Positions 25,101-33,379 of a stretch of 64,000 bases of DNA are shown piece by piece. Each line of letters begins with the position of its first letter. The first letter of the stretch is position 1. This DNA is from JAUWOY01 sp034431315 (lineage in GTDB: Bacteria; Chloroflexota; Anaerolineae; VGOG01): positions 33,370-97,369 of the forward strand of contig DAOUDK010000085.1 of assembly GCA_034431315.1 (NCBI GenBank), read 5' to 3'. The translations under genes and the position numbers were made by a program. Under the pieces are notes generated by a model. It was not told the origin of the DNA, searched no databases, and saw only the letters and a list, made by a program, of their open reading frames with translations.

Positions 25101-26504
25101 ATGAAGAGCTTTTGCATTCACGGGCACTTCTACCAACCCCCTCGAGAGGACCCTTTCACCGGAGTCATTTCCCCCGAAAAGGGAGCTATGCCTTTCGCCA
25201 ACTTCAACGAGAAGATCAACGCCGAGTGCTACCGCCCCAACGCAGAACTAGGCAATTTCGAGGTACTGAGCTTCAACGTCGGCCCTACCCTGGCAGTCTG
25301 GCTGGAGGGCCACGATCCATCCACCTACCAGCGCATCATAAAGTCCTACCGGCGCAACAGCGCTGCCCACGGCGTAGGCAACGCCCTCGCCCAGGCCTAC
25401 AACCACACCATCCTCCCCCTGGCCACCCGGCGCGACAAAGAGACCCAAGTCGCCTGGGGCATCGCTGACTTCCGCCATCGCTTCGGCCCCCCTGGCCCCC
25501 CAAAATTGGGAGGAAGGGGGACTGAGCCCCTGGGGATGTGGCTGCCGGAGATGGCCGTGGATCAGGAGACCCTTGAGGTACTGGCCAGCCAGGGCATCGC
25601 CTTCACCATCCTCTCTCCCCACCAGACACAGGGCCAGCTCGACGGCGCCGGACCCTACCGGGTGCGGCTGCCACGTGGTCGAGAGATAGCCGTCTTCTTC
25701 AGAGATGAGTCCCTGTCCAATCGCCTGGCTTTCGATCCAGAGTTGATCAATAGCGCTGAGGGCTTTGTCGAGAACTGCTTGTCAGGCGAGCATGGTCCCA
25801 CCGGCGAGGGGCTGCTTCTGATAGCTACAGATGGCGAAACCTTCGGCCACCACCTTCGAGGAGAGGAGCGCTTCCTGCACGATTTACTGTACGAAGAAGC
25901 CCCCAAGGCGGGCTACGAGGTGACCTTCCTGGCCCGCTATTTGCAGCAGCACCCACCCACGGCAGAGGTTGAGATCGTGAATGGCACCTCGTGGAGCTGT
26001 GGGCACGGGGTGGCTCGCTGGGCGGAGGGATGCACCTGCACGCAGGGCGACAGCGAGTGGAAGCGCCATTTGCGAGTAGCCCTGGACCGGCTGGCCCAGG
26101 AGATGGACGCGCTCTATCAAGACGAGGTCGAGAGGTGGGGGGGCGATCCCTGGCGGCTGCGGAATGGCTACATCCAGGTGATGCTGGGGGAAATAGAGGG
26201 GAAAGCCTTCCTGGATCAGCAAGCGGCCAGAAAGCTGAGCGAAGAGGGAGAGAAACGGATACTAACCTTGCTGGAGGCCCAATACTACCGCCAGGCCATG
26301 TACACTAGCTGCGGCTTCTTCTTCGAGGACTTAAGCCGCCTGGAGCCGCGTTACATCATCGCCTACGCGGCCAAAGCCATCCGCCTGGTTAAAGAGGCCA
26401 CAGGCGTCTCGTTGGAGGAAGGCTTCAAGCGAGACCTTCGCCTGGCCGTGAGTTGGATCACCGATCAAACGGGCGAGGACATCTACGAGGAGGTAGTGAG
26501 TTAG
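25101..26504 (+). CDS. GH57/DUF3536-type alpha-amylase family protein
   Basis: A 467-residue GH57-like protein. The N-terminus SFCIHGHFYQPPREDPFTG is the metal/catalytic entry motif of GH57. MWLPEMAVDQETLEVLASQGI carries the Glu position and ATDGETFGHHLRGEE the catalytic Asp region. The C-terminal YIIAYAAKAIRLVKEATG part resembles the start of the DUF3536 helical domain. DUF3536-type members are usually longer, so this may be a shortened form. The ATG at 25101 is favoured; earlier codons are repeat-derived. A C/G-tract palindrome is inserted in frame at 25486-25520. It likely acts on alpha-glucan, given its neighbours. Confidence 0.85.
   Translation: MKSFCIHGHFYQPPREDPFTGVISPEKGAMPFANFNEKINAECYRPNAELGNFEVLSFNVGPTLAVWLEGHDPSTYQRIIKSYRRNSAAHGVGNALAQAYNHTILPLATRRDKETQVAWGIADFRHRFGPPGPPKLGGRGTEPLGMWLPEMAVDQETLEVLASQGIAFTILSPHQTQGQLDGAGPYRVRLPRGREIAVFFRDESLSNRLAFDPELINSAEGFVENCLSGEHGPTGEGLLLIATDGETFGHHLRGEERFLHDLLYEEAPKAGYEVTFLARYLQQHPPTAEVEIVNGTSWSCGHGVARWAEGCTCTQGDSEWKRHLRVALDRLAQEMDALYQDEVERWGGDPWRLRNGYIQVMLGEIEGKAFLDQQAARKLSEEGEKRILTLLEAQYYRQAMYTSCGFFFEDLSRLEPRYIIAYAAKAIRLVKEATGVSLEEGFKRDLRLAVSWITDQTGEDIYEEVVS
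25486..25520. repeat. C/G-tract palindromic element inside the GH57 gene
   Basis: A shorter, more diverged copy (GCCCCCCAAAATTGGGAGG core) read in frame as PPGPPKLGGRG. Confidence 0.75.
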
Positions 26505-26510
26505 CGAGGT

Positions 26511-26570
26511 GATGAGTAACGAGTAACGAGGGCCTCGACGTCAACTCATTACTCATCACTCATTCCCATC
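26511..26570. repeat. GAGTAAC 7-bp repeat between convergent genes
   Basis: GAGTAAC units followed by the inverted CATTACT/CATCACT set. The inverted half encodes the last codons of mazG on the minus strand. Confidence 0.85.
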
Positions 26571-28003
26571 CCCTCCTTCACCTCCTCCCACAGCTCTTCC
26601 TGCTCGGCCAGACTCAACTCGCTCAGGTCGAGCCCCCGCTCCCGACAGAGGTCTTCCATCCCAGAAAAGCGTTGGATAAACTGCCCGCAGGCCCCGCGGA
26701 GCGCGCTCTCGGCGTCAATGTCCAACCAGCGAGCCAAGTTGACTACCGAGAAGAGGACATCGCCCAGCTCCTCCTCCAGCTCCTCGTCCCCCTGGGCCTC
26801 CCTCAGCTCCGCCACCTCCTCGGCTATCTTGGCCACCACCCCCTCAGCGTCCGGCCAGTCGAAGCCCACCCGCGCCACTCGCTTCTGGATGGCTTGAGCT
26901 CGGGCCAGGGCCGGCAGCGCGCTCGACACCCCGCCCAGCAAGGAGTGCTCCCCCTTCTCCTCCCGCTTGATCTCCTCCCAATTGTGCATCACCTCAGCCG
27001 CATCGGCCACCACGACATCGCCGAAGACGTGAGGGTGACGGTGCTTGATCTTGGCGTCAACCCCCTCGATAACCTGGGCCAGGCTGAACTCCCCCGCTTC
27101 GACAGCGATCTGAGCCTGCAGGACTATTTGCAGAAGCAGGTCTCCCAGCTCTTCCCGCAGGGCGTCCGTATCGTCGGCATCCAGAGCCGCCAGCGTCTCG
27201 TGGGTCTCTTCCAGCAGATGAGGCCGTAACGATTGATGCGTCTGCTCCCGATCCCAGGGGCAGCCCCCAGGGGCCCGCAAACGAGCGATGATATCCTGAA
27301 AAGCTTCCAACGAGCTAGGCCGAGGCAGAGGCGGCACGTACAGGGAGGTCAGGTGATCTACGTCGGGTTGGCGGTCCAGTTCATAGAGAGGCACCGTCAA
27401 GACCTGCGCCTGGGCCGTGCTCGCTCCGCGCACCAGAGTGACCGGATGCTCATCGGGATAGAGGTTCATCAAGGTGAGCTTGACATCGCTGGCCAGTTGC
27501 TGGTCATACAACTGAGCAATTAGAGCTGGCAAGTCGGGATTCAAGTATGGGTGGTGAAGGGCCGCCAATTCAGTGGCATCCGCTATCTGCAATCCAGCCA
27601 GGGCGTCCAGGCCCAGGCAGGTGAGCACCGATTCGATGAAGCTCAGCCCCTCCACCACGCGCACGCCTATCTCCTGTTGCCTGGCCAAAGCCAATATGCG
27701 CTGCACCGAGGCTTCGCCTACCAGAGGATGGCCGGGCACGGCATAGACCACGCCTTCGGGGCGCCGTCCTAGCTCCAGGACCTGGCGAGCTATCTCGTCG
27801 TAGACCTCGGCGAAAGTCTCTTTCTCCTCGTAGAGATGATCGAAGAAGTGGAGAGAGGGGCCCGGGGGCAAGGACGCCACCGTGGGATGGTGACAAGTGC
27901 GCAAATAGACTTCTCCCGCCTCCCGCAGGACTTGTTGAGCCTCCAAAGTCAACTGCTTGGGATCGCCCGGCCCCAGGCCGACGACAGTTATTCCCTGTTT
28001 CAT
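26549..28003 (-). CDS. mazG: Tetrapyrrole methylase-MazG nucleotide pyrophosphohydrolase fusion
   Basis: A 484-residue two-domain protein. The N-terminal SAM-dependent methylase-like domain has ITVVGLGPGDPKQLTLEA (residues 4-21) and VVYAVPGHPLVGEASVQRI (about 84-102). The C-terminal MazG domain has RAPGGCPWDREQTHQSLRPHLLEETHETLAAL (about 243-274, with the EExxE-type metal site) and a second EExxE-like set near 380-420. MazG hydrolyses NTPs to NMP and PPi, clearing aberrant nucleotides. Fusion with a methylase domain is known as the YabN type. The gene is transcribed from a clear promoter at 28086-28113. Confidence 0.93.
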   Translation of the reverse strand: MKQGITVVGLGPGDPKQLTLEAQQVLREAGEVYLRTCHHPTVASLPPGPSLHFFDHLYEEKETFAEVYDEIARQVLELGRRPEGVVYAVPGHPLVGEASVQRILALARQQEIGVRVVEGLSFIESVLTCLGLDALAGLQIADATELAALHHPYLNPDLPALIAQLYDQQLASDVKLTLMNLYPDEHPVTLVRGASTAQAQVLTVPLYELDRQPDVDHLTSLYVPPLPRPSSLEAFQDIIARLRAPGGCPWDREQTHQSLRPHLLEETHETLAALDADDTDALREELGDLLLQIVLQAQIAVEAGEFSLAQVIEGVDAKIKHRHPHVFGDVVVADAAEVMHNWEEIKREEKGEHSLLGGVSSALPALARAQAIQKRVARVGFDWPDAEGVVAKIAEEVAELREAQGDEELEEELGDVLFSVVNLARWLDIDAESALRGACGQFIQRFSGMEDLCRERGLDLSELSLAEQEELWEEVKEGMGMSDE

Positions 28004-28025
28004 CTCGCCTCCTCTTGAGGGCGGA

Positions 28026-28064
28026 GTGCGGACGCAAGTCCGCAGGCTTGCGCCTGCACTACGG
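28026..28064. repeat. GCGGACGCAAGTCCGC dispersed palindrome
   Basis: Two adjacent palindromes (TGCGGACGCAAGTCCGCA and AGGCTTGCGCCTGCA) lie in the predicted leader of the mazG mRNA. Confidence 0.7.
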
Positions 28065-28085
28065 CCCGCAAATTCTCTAGTTCTG

Positions 28086-28113
28086 ATTATAGTGCAAAGT
28101 GGCGATTATGCAA
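28086..28113 (-). promoter_or_regulatory. Promoter for mazG
   Basis: Minus strand: TTGCAT at 28113-28108, 16-bp spacer, TATAAT at 28091-28086. The leader of about 80 nt contains a dispersed palindrome. Confidence 0.75.
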
Positions 28114-28166
28114 GAGCTCATTCTAAAATGGCAATACGCCCTCTAGCCAGAAAATGCGTTTTGGGG

Positions 28167-28172
28167 TATAAT
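28167..28172 (+). promoter_or_regulatory. -10 box overlapping the alkyltransferase-like gene
   Basis: TATAAT whose last two bases are shared with the first in-frame ATG (28171). Transcription would begin near 28178-28180, at an in-frame GTG, implying a leaderless mRNA. The -35 region is poor. Confidence 0.5.
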
Positions 28173-28179
28173 GGTGGGC

Positions 28180-28482
28180 GTGAGTGAATTCTTCCAGCGG
28201 GTCTATGAAATCGTTGCCCGCATACCCAGGGGCAAGGTCGTCACCTATGGCCAGATTGCCGCCGCCTTGGGTGACCCACGGCAGGCCCGCACTGTGGGTT
28301 GGGCCATGCGTAGCACACCGGAGTGGCTGGACATACCCTGGCATCGCGTTGTCAATAGCTCAGGAGGGATCAGCACCCGCCACAGCATCGGCGAATTGAA
28401 TATCCAGCGAAAGTTGTTGGAGGACGAGGGGATCGTCTTCAACGAGGATGGCCGCTTGGACCTGGAGAGGTATCGCTGGTGA
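28180..28482 (+). CDS. Alkyltransferase-like (ATL) DNA-repair protein
   Basis: About 100 residues matching the C-terminal domain of O6-alkylguanine-DNA alkyltransferase: FFQRVYEIVARIPRGKVVTYGQIAAALG, the ARTVGWAMR arginine-finger region, then IPWHRVVNSSGGIS. The active-site cysteine of PCHRV is replaced by tryptophan (PWHRV), as in known ATL proteins that bind alkylated guanine and hand it to nucleotide excision repair. GTG at 28180 is chosen because the upstream ATG (28171) sits in the -10 box. If transcription starts further upstream the protein would be three residues longer. It is followed by the ABC exporter after 12 bp. Confidence 0.9.
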   Translation: MSEFFQRVYEIVARIPRGKVVTYGQIAAALGDPRQARTVGWAMRSTPEWLDIPWHRVVNSSGGISTRHSIGELNIQRKLLEDEGIVFNEDGRLDLERYRW

Positions 28483-28494
28483 GGAGTAAAGTCT

Positions 28495-29223
28495 ATGGAC
28501 ACAATCGTGAAAACCAAAGAATTGAGTAAGCATTTTGGCCCCATCCGCGCGGTGGATGGACTGAACCTGGCGGTGCAGGCCGGCGAGATCTACGGCCTGT
28601 TGGGACCGAACGGGTCGGGCAAAACGACGCTAATCCGCCTGATAACTGGCCTGCTGAAGCCTACCTCAGGCAGCGTCACCGTCCTGGACCAGGACATGCC
28701 TAACAAGGCAGTTCTCGCCCAGGTGGGGTACATGCCCCAGGCCAAGTCCTTGTACGACGATTTGACCATACGAGAGAACGTCGCCTTCTTTGCCGAGATG
28801 TGCGGCGGGGCCAGCCGGGCGCGGGTGGACGAGGTGGTGGCGTTGATAGACCTGCAAGACCGGGCCGACAGCCTGGTGCGCACCCTCTCCAGCGGCATGA
28901 AACAACGTACGTCGCTGGCCTGCGCGCTGGTGCACCGGCCCCAACTCCTTTTGCTAGACGAGCCCACAGTGGGCGTGGATCCCCAACTGCGGGCCACGTT
29001 CTGGTCGTATTTCCGCCGCTTGGCCGACGAAGGGGTGACGCTGATCGTCTCCAGCCACGTGATGGACGAGGCCGAGCGATGCGACCGGCTGGGTTTTATG
29101 CGCCAGGGCAGATTGCTGGCCGAAGGATCCGCCGAGAAACTCCGCGCTCAGGCCGGCACGGCCACGTTGGAGGAGGCGTTCTTGCGGTTCGCGGAGGGCA
29201 GCGTGGAAGGAGGGGAACGATGA
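28495..29223 (+). CDS. ABC transporter ATP-binding protein
   Basis: A 242-residue ABC ATPase: Walker A GLLGPNGSGKTTLIRLI (about residues 34-50), signature RTLSSGMKQRTSLACAL (about 133-149), Walker B LLLLDEPTVGVDP and H-loop VSSHVMDEAER. This is the ABC-2 exporter type resembling drug and antibiotic efflux subunits. The stop overlaps the permease start (ATGA), so the two are produced together. Substrate unknown. Confidence 0.95.
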   Translation: MDTIVKTKELSKHFGPIRAVDGLNLAVQAGEIYGLLGPNGSGKTTLIRLITGLLKPTSGSVTVLDQDMPNKAVLAQVGYMPQAKSLYDDLTIRENVAFFAEMCGGASRARVDEVVALIDLQDRADSLVRTLSSGMKQRTSLACALVHRPQLLLLDEPTVGVDPQLRATFWSYFRRLADEGVTLIVSSHVMDEAERCDRLGFMRQGRLLAEGSAEKLRAQAGTATLEEAFLRFAEGSVEGGER

Positions 29224-30389
29224 ACGCTCGACGTGTGTTTGCCTTAGCCCGCCGCGTCATGCGGCAGGTGTTGCGCGACCGCCGGACGGTGGGGTTGCTG
29301 GTGTTTGTGCCCATGCTCGTGCTGACGTTGGGCGCGATCCTCTTTCGCGCCGACCCGGCCGCCATCCCACTGGGCGTGGTGGACGAGGACGAGGGGCTAT
29401 CCATCTCCCTGGCGGGCAAGGTCGCCCTGGGGGAGCGCATCGCGGAGGAACTGACCGCCAGCGACGCCTTTGACGTGGTGCCGTTGCACCGTGACGAGAT
29501 TGACGACCGGCTGCGCAACGGCACGGTTCAGGGGGTGGTCGTCTTTCCACCCGAGTTCTCCGCTGGGTTCCGCCAGAACCAGCAGGCAGTCCTCGACCTG
29601 CGGCTGGAAGGATCCAACCCGACGCGGAGCATGATGATCACTGCGCGCGTGAGCGAAGCGGCCATGAAGGCACTGGCCGGGCTGGCGATGATGGGCTTTG
29701 GGATGCCCGGCGCGCCCAAAGCGAGCGAGGGAGAGGCCAAATTGCCCGTCACGGTCGAGGCGAATTATCTTTTTGCCGGCCAAGAGTTCGACACGATGGA
29801 CTTTATCGCGCCGGTCTACATCGCCTTCCTGTCCGTGTTCTTTGTCTTCCTGCTGACGTGCGTCTCTTTTCTGCGCGAGCGCTCGCAGGGCACGATGGAG
29901 CGGCTGCTGGCCACCCCGGTCACTCGCCTGGAGATCGTCTTGGGTTACATGGCTGGCCTGGGGCTGTTCGCTTTGATCCAGGCGGCGGTGATTCTCTTTT
30001 TCACCGTCTGGGTGCTCAAAATTCACTACTTGGGCAGCCTCGGCCTGCTGTTCCTCGTCATCGCCTTGCTGGCCGTGGTGGGCGTCAGCCTCGGTATCCT
30101 GGCCTCGGCTTTTGCCCGCAACGAGTTCCAGGTGGTGCAGTTCATCCCGCTGCTCATCATCCCCCAGGTGCTGCTGGGCGGAACGTTCTGGACCGTGGAT
30201 GAGATGCCGGGCTACCTTCAACCCTTTGCCTACGCCGTGCCGCTGACCTACGCCAACCGCGCGCTGCGCGACGTGATGCTCAAAGGCTGGGGCCTGACCG
30301 ACATCTGGCCCAACCTGGCGATGCTGCTGGGTTTTGCAGCCTTGCTTGTCACCCTGGGCGCGTTGACCATGCGGCGAGAGGTGGGATAG
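29220..30389 (+). CDS. ABC-2 type transporter permease
   Basis: A 389-residue membrane protein. One N-terminal helix (TVGLLVFVPMLVLTLGAIL) is followed by an extracytoplasmic domain (about residues 45-190, including GVVVFPPEFSAGF). Five further hydrophobic segments run from about residue 195 to the end. LRERSQGTMERLLATPVTRLEIVLGY is the typical ABC-2 signature. It pairs with the ATPase that overlaps it. The ATG at 29220 is chosen over a much longer in-frame reading that would overlap the ATPase gene. Confidence 0.93.
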   Translation: MNARRVFALARRVMRQVLRDRRTVGLLVFVPMLVLTLGAILFRADPAAIPLGVVDEDEGLSISLAGKVALGERIAEELTASDAFDVVPLHRDEIDDRLRNGTVQGVVVFPPEFSAGFRQNQQAVLDLRLEGSNPTRSMMITARVSEAAMKALAGLAMMGFGMPGAPKASEGEAKLPVTVEANYLFAGQEFDTMDFIAPVYIAFLSVFFVFLLTCVSFLRERSQGTMERLLATPVTRLEIVLGYMAGLGLFALIQAAVILFFTVWVLKIHYLGSLGLLFLVIALLAVVGVSLGILASAFARNEFQVVQFIPLLIIPQVLLGGTFWTVDEMPGYLQPFAYAVPLTYANRALRDVMLKGWGLTDIWPNLAMLLGFAALLVTLGALTMRREVG

Positions 30390-30434
30390 GCATGGCAACA
30401 AATTCATTATACGGGCATTTGAGGGAGGGGCAAG

Positions 30435-31853
30435 ATGCGAGAAGAACTGAGGAAACTACCTGGCGTGGACAGATTGTTGCAAGAGAGGGCCGTCCAGGCT
30501 CTGGTCGAGGAATACGGGCACGACTTGACGGTGGAGGCCATCCGTCAGTCCCTGGACCTGGCTCGGCAAGGCATCATGGCTGGCCAGGATCGCCCCTCGG
30601 CGGATGAGATGGTCGAGATGACCAGGACCAGCCTGGAGGCTCGATCTCGCCCCACTTTGCGCCCGGTGATCAACGCCACCGGGGTGATCATCCACACCAA
30701 CCTCGGCCGGGCTCCCCTGAGCGCTGAGGCTCGGGCCGCTATGGAGCTGGCAGCGCGAGGTTACACCAACCTGGAGTACGATCTGGAGGCCGGCAGGCGT
30801 GGCTCCCGCTATGTCCACGCCGAGGAACTTCTCTGTCGGTTGACGGGAACTGAGGCTGCCCTGGTGGTCAACAACAACGCAGGAGCGGTTCTGCTGATCC
30901 TCACCGCCTTGGCCCGGGGCAAAGAGGTGATCGTCTCGCGGGGACATCTGGTGGAGATCGGTGGGGGCTTTCGCATGCCGGCGGTGATGCGCCAGAGCGG
31001 GGCGCGCCTGGTGGAAGTCGGCACCACCAATCGCACCTACATCCAGGACTACGAGGAGGCCATCACCGAGGAGACGGCTCTTCTCATGAGCGTCCACCGC
31101 AGCAACTTCCGCCTGACTGGCTTCGTCCACGAGCCAACGTTGGGCCAGTTAGTGGAGCTTGGGGAGAAAAGGGGCTTGCTGGTAGTGGACGACCTGGGAA
31201 GCGGGGCCCTCCTCGACACCCCGGCCTACGGTCTGGCCCACGAGCCGATGCTTCAGGAGACTATTGCTTATGGTGTGGCCCTGGTTTCAGCCAGCGGTGA
31301 CAAACTCCTGGGTGGGCCTCAGGCAGGCATCATCGTCGGGCGGGGGAATCTCATAGCCAAGCTGAAGCGCCACCCGTTGACCAGAGCTCTGCGGGTGGAC
31401 AAGACGACCATCGCCGGCCTGCAGGCCACTCTGCTCCACTATCTGAAGGGGGAGGCCGAGGAGAAGATTCCTGTCTGGCAGATGATCGCCGCGTCCATTG
31501 AGGCCATCGAGGGGAGGGCGATGGACTGGGCGGAGAAGCTGACGCAGGCGGGGATCGCCGCCAGGGTAGTGGATGGCCGCTCCACGGTGGGCGGCGGCAG
31601 CCTTCCCGGCGAGACCCTGCCCACCAGGCTGGTGGCCATCCAGGTGGACTCCCCCGACGAGTTAGCGCGCCGTCTGCGAGCTGGCGATCCCCCCGTCATT
31701 GGCCGCATTGAGGACGACCTCTTTCTCCTCGACCCGCGCACAGTTTTAGACGAAGAGGATGAAGTGCTGGTTGAGGCGATAAAAAGTTACGCAGGATCAG
31801 TGGATCAAAATCCTGAAGCAGAGCGGGCTCCCACGCCCGCGGATAGCGGCTAG
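30435..31853 (+). CDS. selA: L-seryl-tRNA(Sec) selenium transferase
   Basis: A 472-residue PLP enzyme converting seryl-tRNA(Sec) to selenocysteyl-tRNA(Sec). It has RKLPGVDRLLQ near the N-terminus, NATGVIIHTNLGRAPLS, TNLEYDLEAGRRGSRY, NNNAGAVLLIL, LLVVDDLGSGALLDT and the lysine motif SASGDKLLGGPQAGIIVG. All expected features and length are present, so the organism probably makes selenoproteins. Neither selB, selD nor a selC-like tRNA was recognised in the window, although these often cluster with selA. Confidence 0.94.
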   Translation: MREELRKLPGVDRLLQERAVQALVEEYGHDLTVEAIRQSLDLARQGIMAGQDRPSADEMVEMTRTSLEARSRPTLRPVINATGVIIHTNLGRAPLSAEARAAMELAARGYTNLEYDLEAGRRGSRYVHAEELLCRLTGTEAALVVNNNAGAVLLILTALARGKEVIVSRGHLVEIGGGFRMPAVMRQSGARLVEVGTTNRTYIQDYEEAITEETALLMSVHRSNFRLTGFVHEPTLGQLVELGEKRGLLVVDDLGSGALLDTPAYGLAHEPMLQETIAYGVALVSASGDKLLGGPQAGIIVGRGNLIAKLKRHPLTRALRVDKTTIAGLQATLLHYLKGEAEEKIPVWQMIAASIEAIEGRAMDWAEKLTQAGIAARVVDGRSTVGGGSLPGETLPTRLVAIQVDSPDELARRLRAGDPPVIGRIEDDLFLLDPRTVLDEEDEVLVEAIKSYAGSVDQNPEAERAPTPADSG

Positions 31854-31916
31854 CCAGCGTCTAGGATTACCGTTTTTGGCAGCAATTATAAATATCGCTG
31901 TCGGCGTCGGTAATAG

Positions 31917-31945
31917 TTGCGCGTTTCGCCTGGCTGTGCTATAAT
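31917..31945 (+). promoter_or_regulatory. Promoter for the DUF234 ATPase
   Basis: TTGCGC at 31917-31922, 17-bp spacer, TATAAT at 31940-31945 with an extended TGC before it. The start codon is only about 15 nt beyond the predicted start of transcription, preceded by AGGAGGT. Confidence 0.75.
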
Positions 31946-31965
31946 GTCCGCCAGGAGGTGCGATC

Positions 31966-33366
31966 ATGTTCCTGAACCGAATCCGCGAATTGGGCTATCT
32001 GAACGACCGCTACCAGGTCCGCAGGGCTGAGATCGTGGTGCTCTATGGGCGACGACGGGTGGGCAAGACCGCACTCCTCTTTGAGTGGTCCGAAGACAAG
32101 CCACGCATTTTCTTCTTCGCCCGCCGGGCCGATAAGTCCACCCTCCTGGCTGAGTTCTCCCAGGAGGTCCGGGCCTTTGCCACCGGGACTTCTGCACCAG
32201 CTACGTTCACCTATCCCTCATGGGCCGCCGTCTTTCAGGCCATTGCCGAACTGGCGGCCCAGCAACGGCTGGTGGTGGTGCTGGACGAGTTCCCCTACCT
32301 GGTAGAGGCTGACCCAGAACTGCCCACGCTGATTCAGCGTGAATGGGATATGCGCCTCCAGCATACCCAGGTCTTCCTGGTACTCACCGGGTCTCTGCAA
32401 AGTGTGATCCGCCAGCAGGTGTTGGACCCGGCTGCCCCTCTCTATCGGCGGCACACCTGGCCCTTCGAGCTCAAGCCGCTTACTCTGGTTGACCTACCGG
32501 CCTTCTTCCCTCGCTACAGGCCAGAGGAACTGGTAGAGACCTATGCTGTGCTCGGTGGGATGCCCTACTATCTGATCTCGGTAGATCCGGAGGTCAGCCT
32601 GATGACGAACGTCAGACGGCACATTCTGGTCCCCCAGGGCAGCCTCTTCGCTGAGATCCGCTTGCAGTTGCACGAGGAACTGCGCGGTAACATCGAAAAC
32701 AGCCTGGCCATCCTGCGAGCCATTGCCAGCGGCGCCCATCGCCGGGCCGAGATCGCCCGCCTGTCCGGCCTTCCCACCCGGTCCACCGATCATCACCTGA
32801 CGACCCTGGTGGAACTGGGCATCCTGGAATACCGCCAGGCAGTGGAGCGCATCCACAATCCCAGGCGATGGGGCACCTATCACCTGCGCGACCCCTTCTT
32901 CCGCTTCTGGCACCGATGGGTGCTGCCCCACGAGGACTACCTGACCATCGGCCGTCGCCAGGATGAGGTGGCCGACCAGGTCCGACGGGCCATGCCGTAT
33001 ATTGTAGCCCCGGTGTGGGAGGAAGTTGCACGCCGACATTTGCTAGTGGCCTCGGCCGAAGGCGCCATTCCCCTCCGTTTCGAGGAGATCGGCTCGTGGT
33101 GGAGCGGCCAGGCTCAAATTGACGTGGTGGGCGTCAATCGGGCCGAGCGCCGGGTGCTTCTTGGCGAGGCCAAATGGACCCGGGAGCCCCTGACCGAGGG
33201 CGTGCTGGATACGCTGATCGATCGGGGCAACCGCTGGCTGGGGGGTGACACCGGTTGGGACGTGCACTACGCCCTCTTTGCCCGGGAGTTCGGCAGGGTG
33301 CGGGAGCGGGCCGGCCAGGAGCCAGGCATCTATTTCTTCACGCCGGTAGACATTCTGGAGGCGTGA
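31966..33366 (+). CDS. Archaeal-type ATPase with DUF234 domain
   Basis: A 466-residue protein. Its N-terminal P-loop NTPase domain has LYGRRRVGKTALLFEW (about residues 26-41), Walker B RLVVVLDEFPYLVE (about 101-114) and VLTGSLQSVI sensor. A winged-helix segment (RAEIARLSGLPTRSTDHHLTTLVELGIL) and a C-terminal DUF234-type nuclease-like domain (SWWSGQAQIDVVGVNRAERRVLLGEAKW, restriction-endonuclease-like D-x-E-x-K order) follow. Biological role of the family is poorly defined. It is often patchily distributed and mobile. It has its own promoter and precedes tsaD by 13 bp. Confidence 0.88.
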   Translation: MFLNRIRELGYLNDRYQVRRAEIVVLYGRRRVGKTALLFEWSEDKPRIFFFARRADKSTLLAEFSQEVRAFATGTSAPATFTYPSWAAVFQAIAELAAQQRLVVVLDEFPYLVEADPELPTLIQREWDMRLQHTQVFLVLTGSLQSVIRQQVLDPAAPLYRRHTWPFELKPLTLVDLPAFFPRYRPEELVETYAVLGGMPYYLISVDPEVSLMTNVRRHILVPQGSLFAEIRLQLHEELRGNIENSLAILRAIASGAHRRAEIARLSGLPTRSTDHHLTTLVELGILEYRQAVERIHNPRRWGTYHLRDPFFRFWHRWVLPHEDYLTIGRRQDEVADQVRRAMPYIVAPVWEEVARRHLLVASAEGAIPLRFEEIGSWWSGQAQIDVVGVNRAERRVLLGEAKWTREPLTEGVLDTLIDRGNRWLGGDTGWDVHYALFAREFGRVRERAGQEPGIYFFTPVDILEA

Positions 33367-33379
33367 AGCGAAGTAGCTT

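Noticed and set aside
28800..29219. A 140-residue N-terminal extension of the ABC permease
   Set aside because: It would lie out of frame entirely inside the ATPase gene. The ATGA overlap at 29220 and the immediate membrane helix support the short start.
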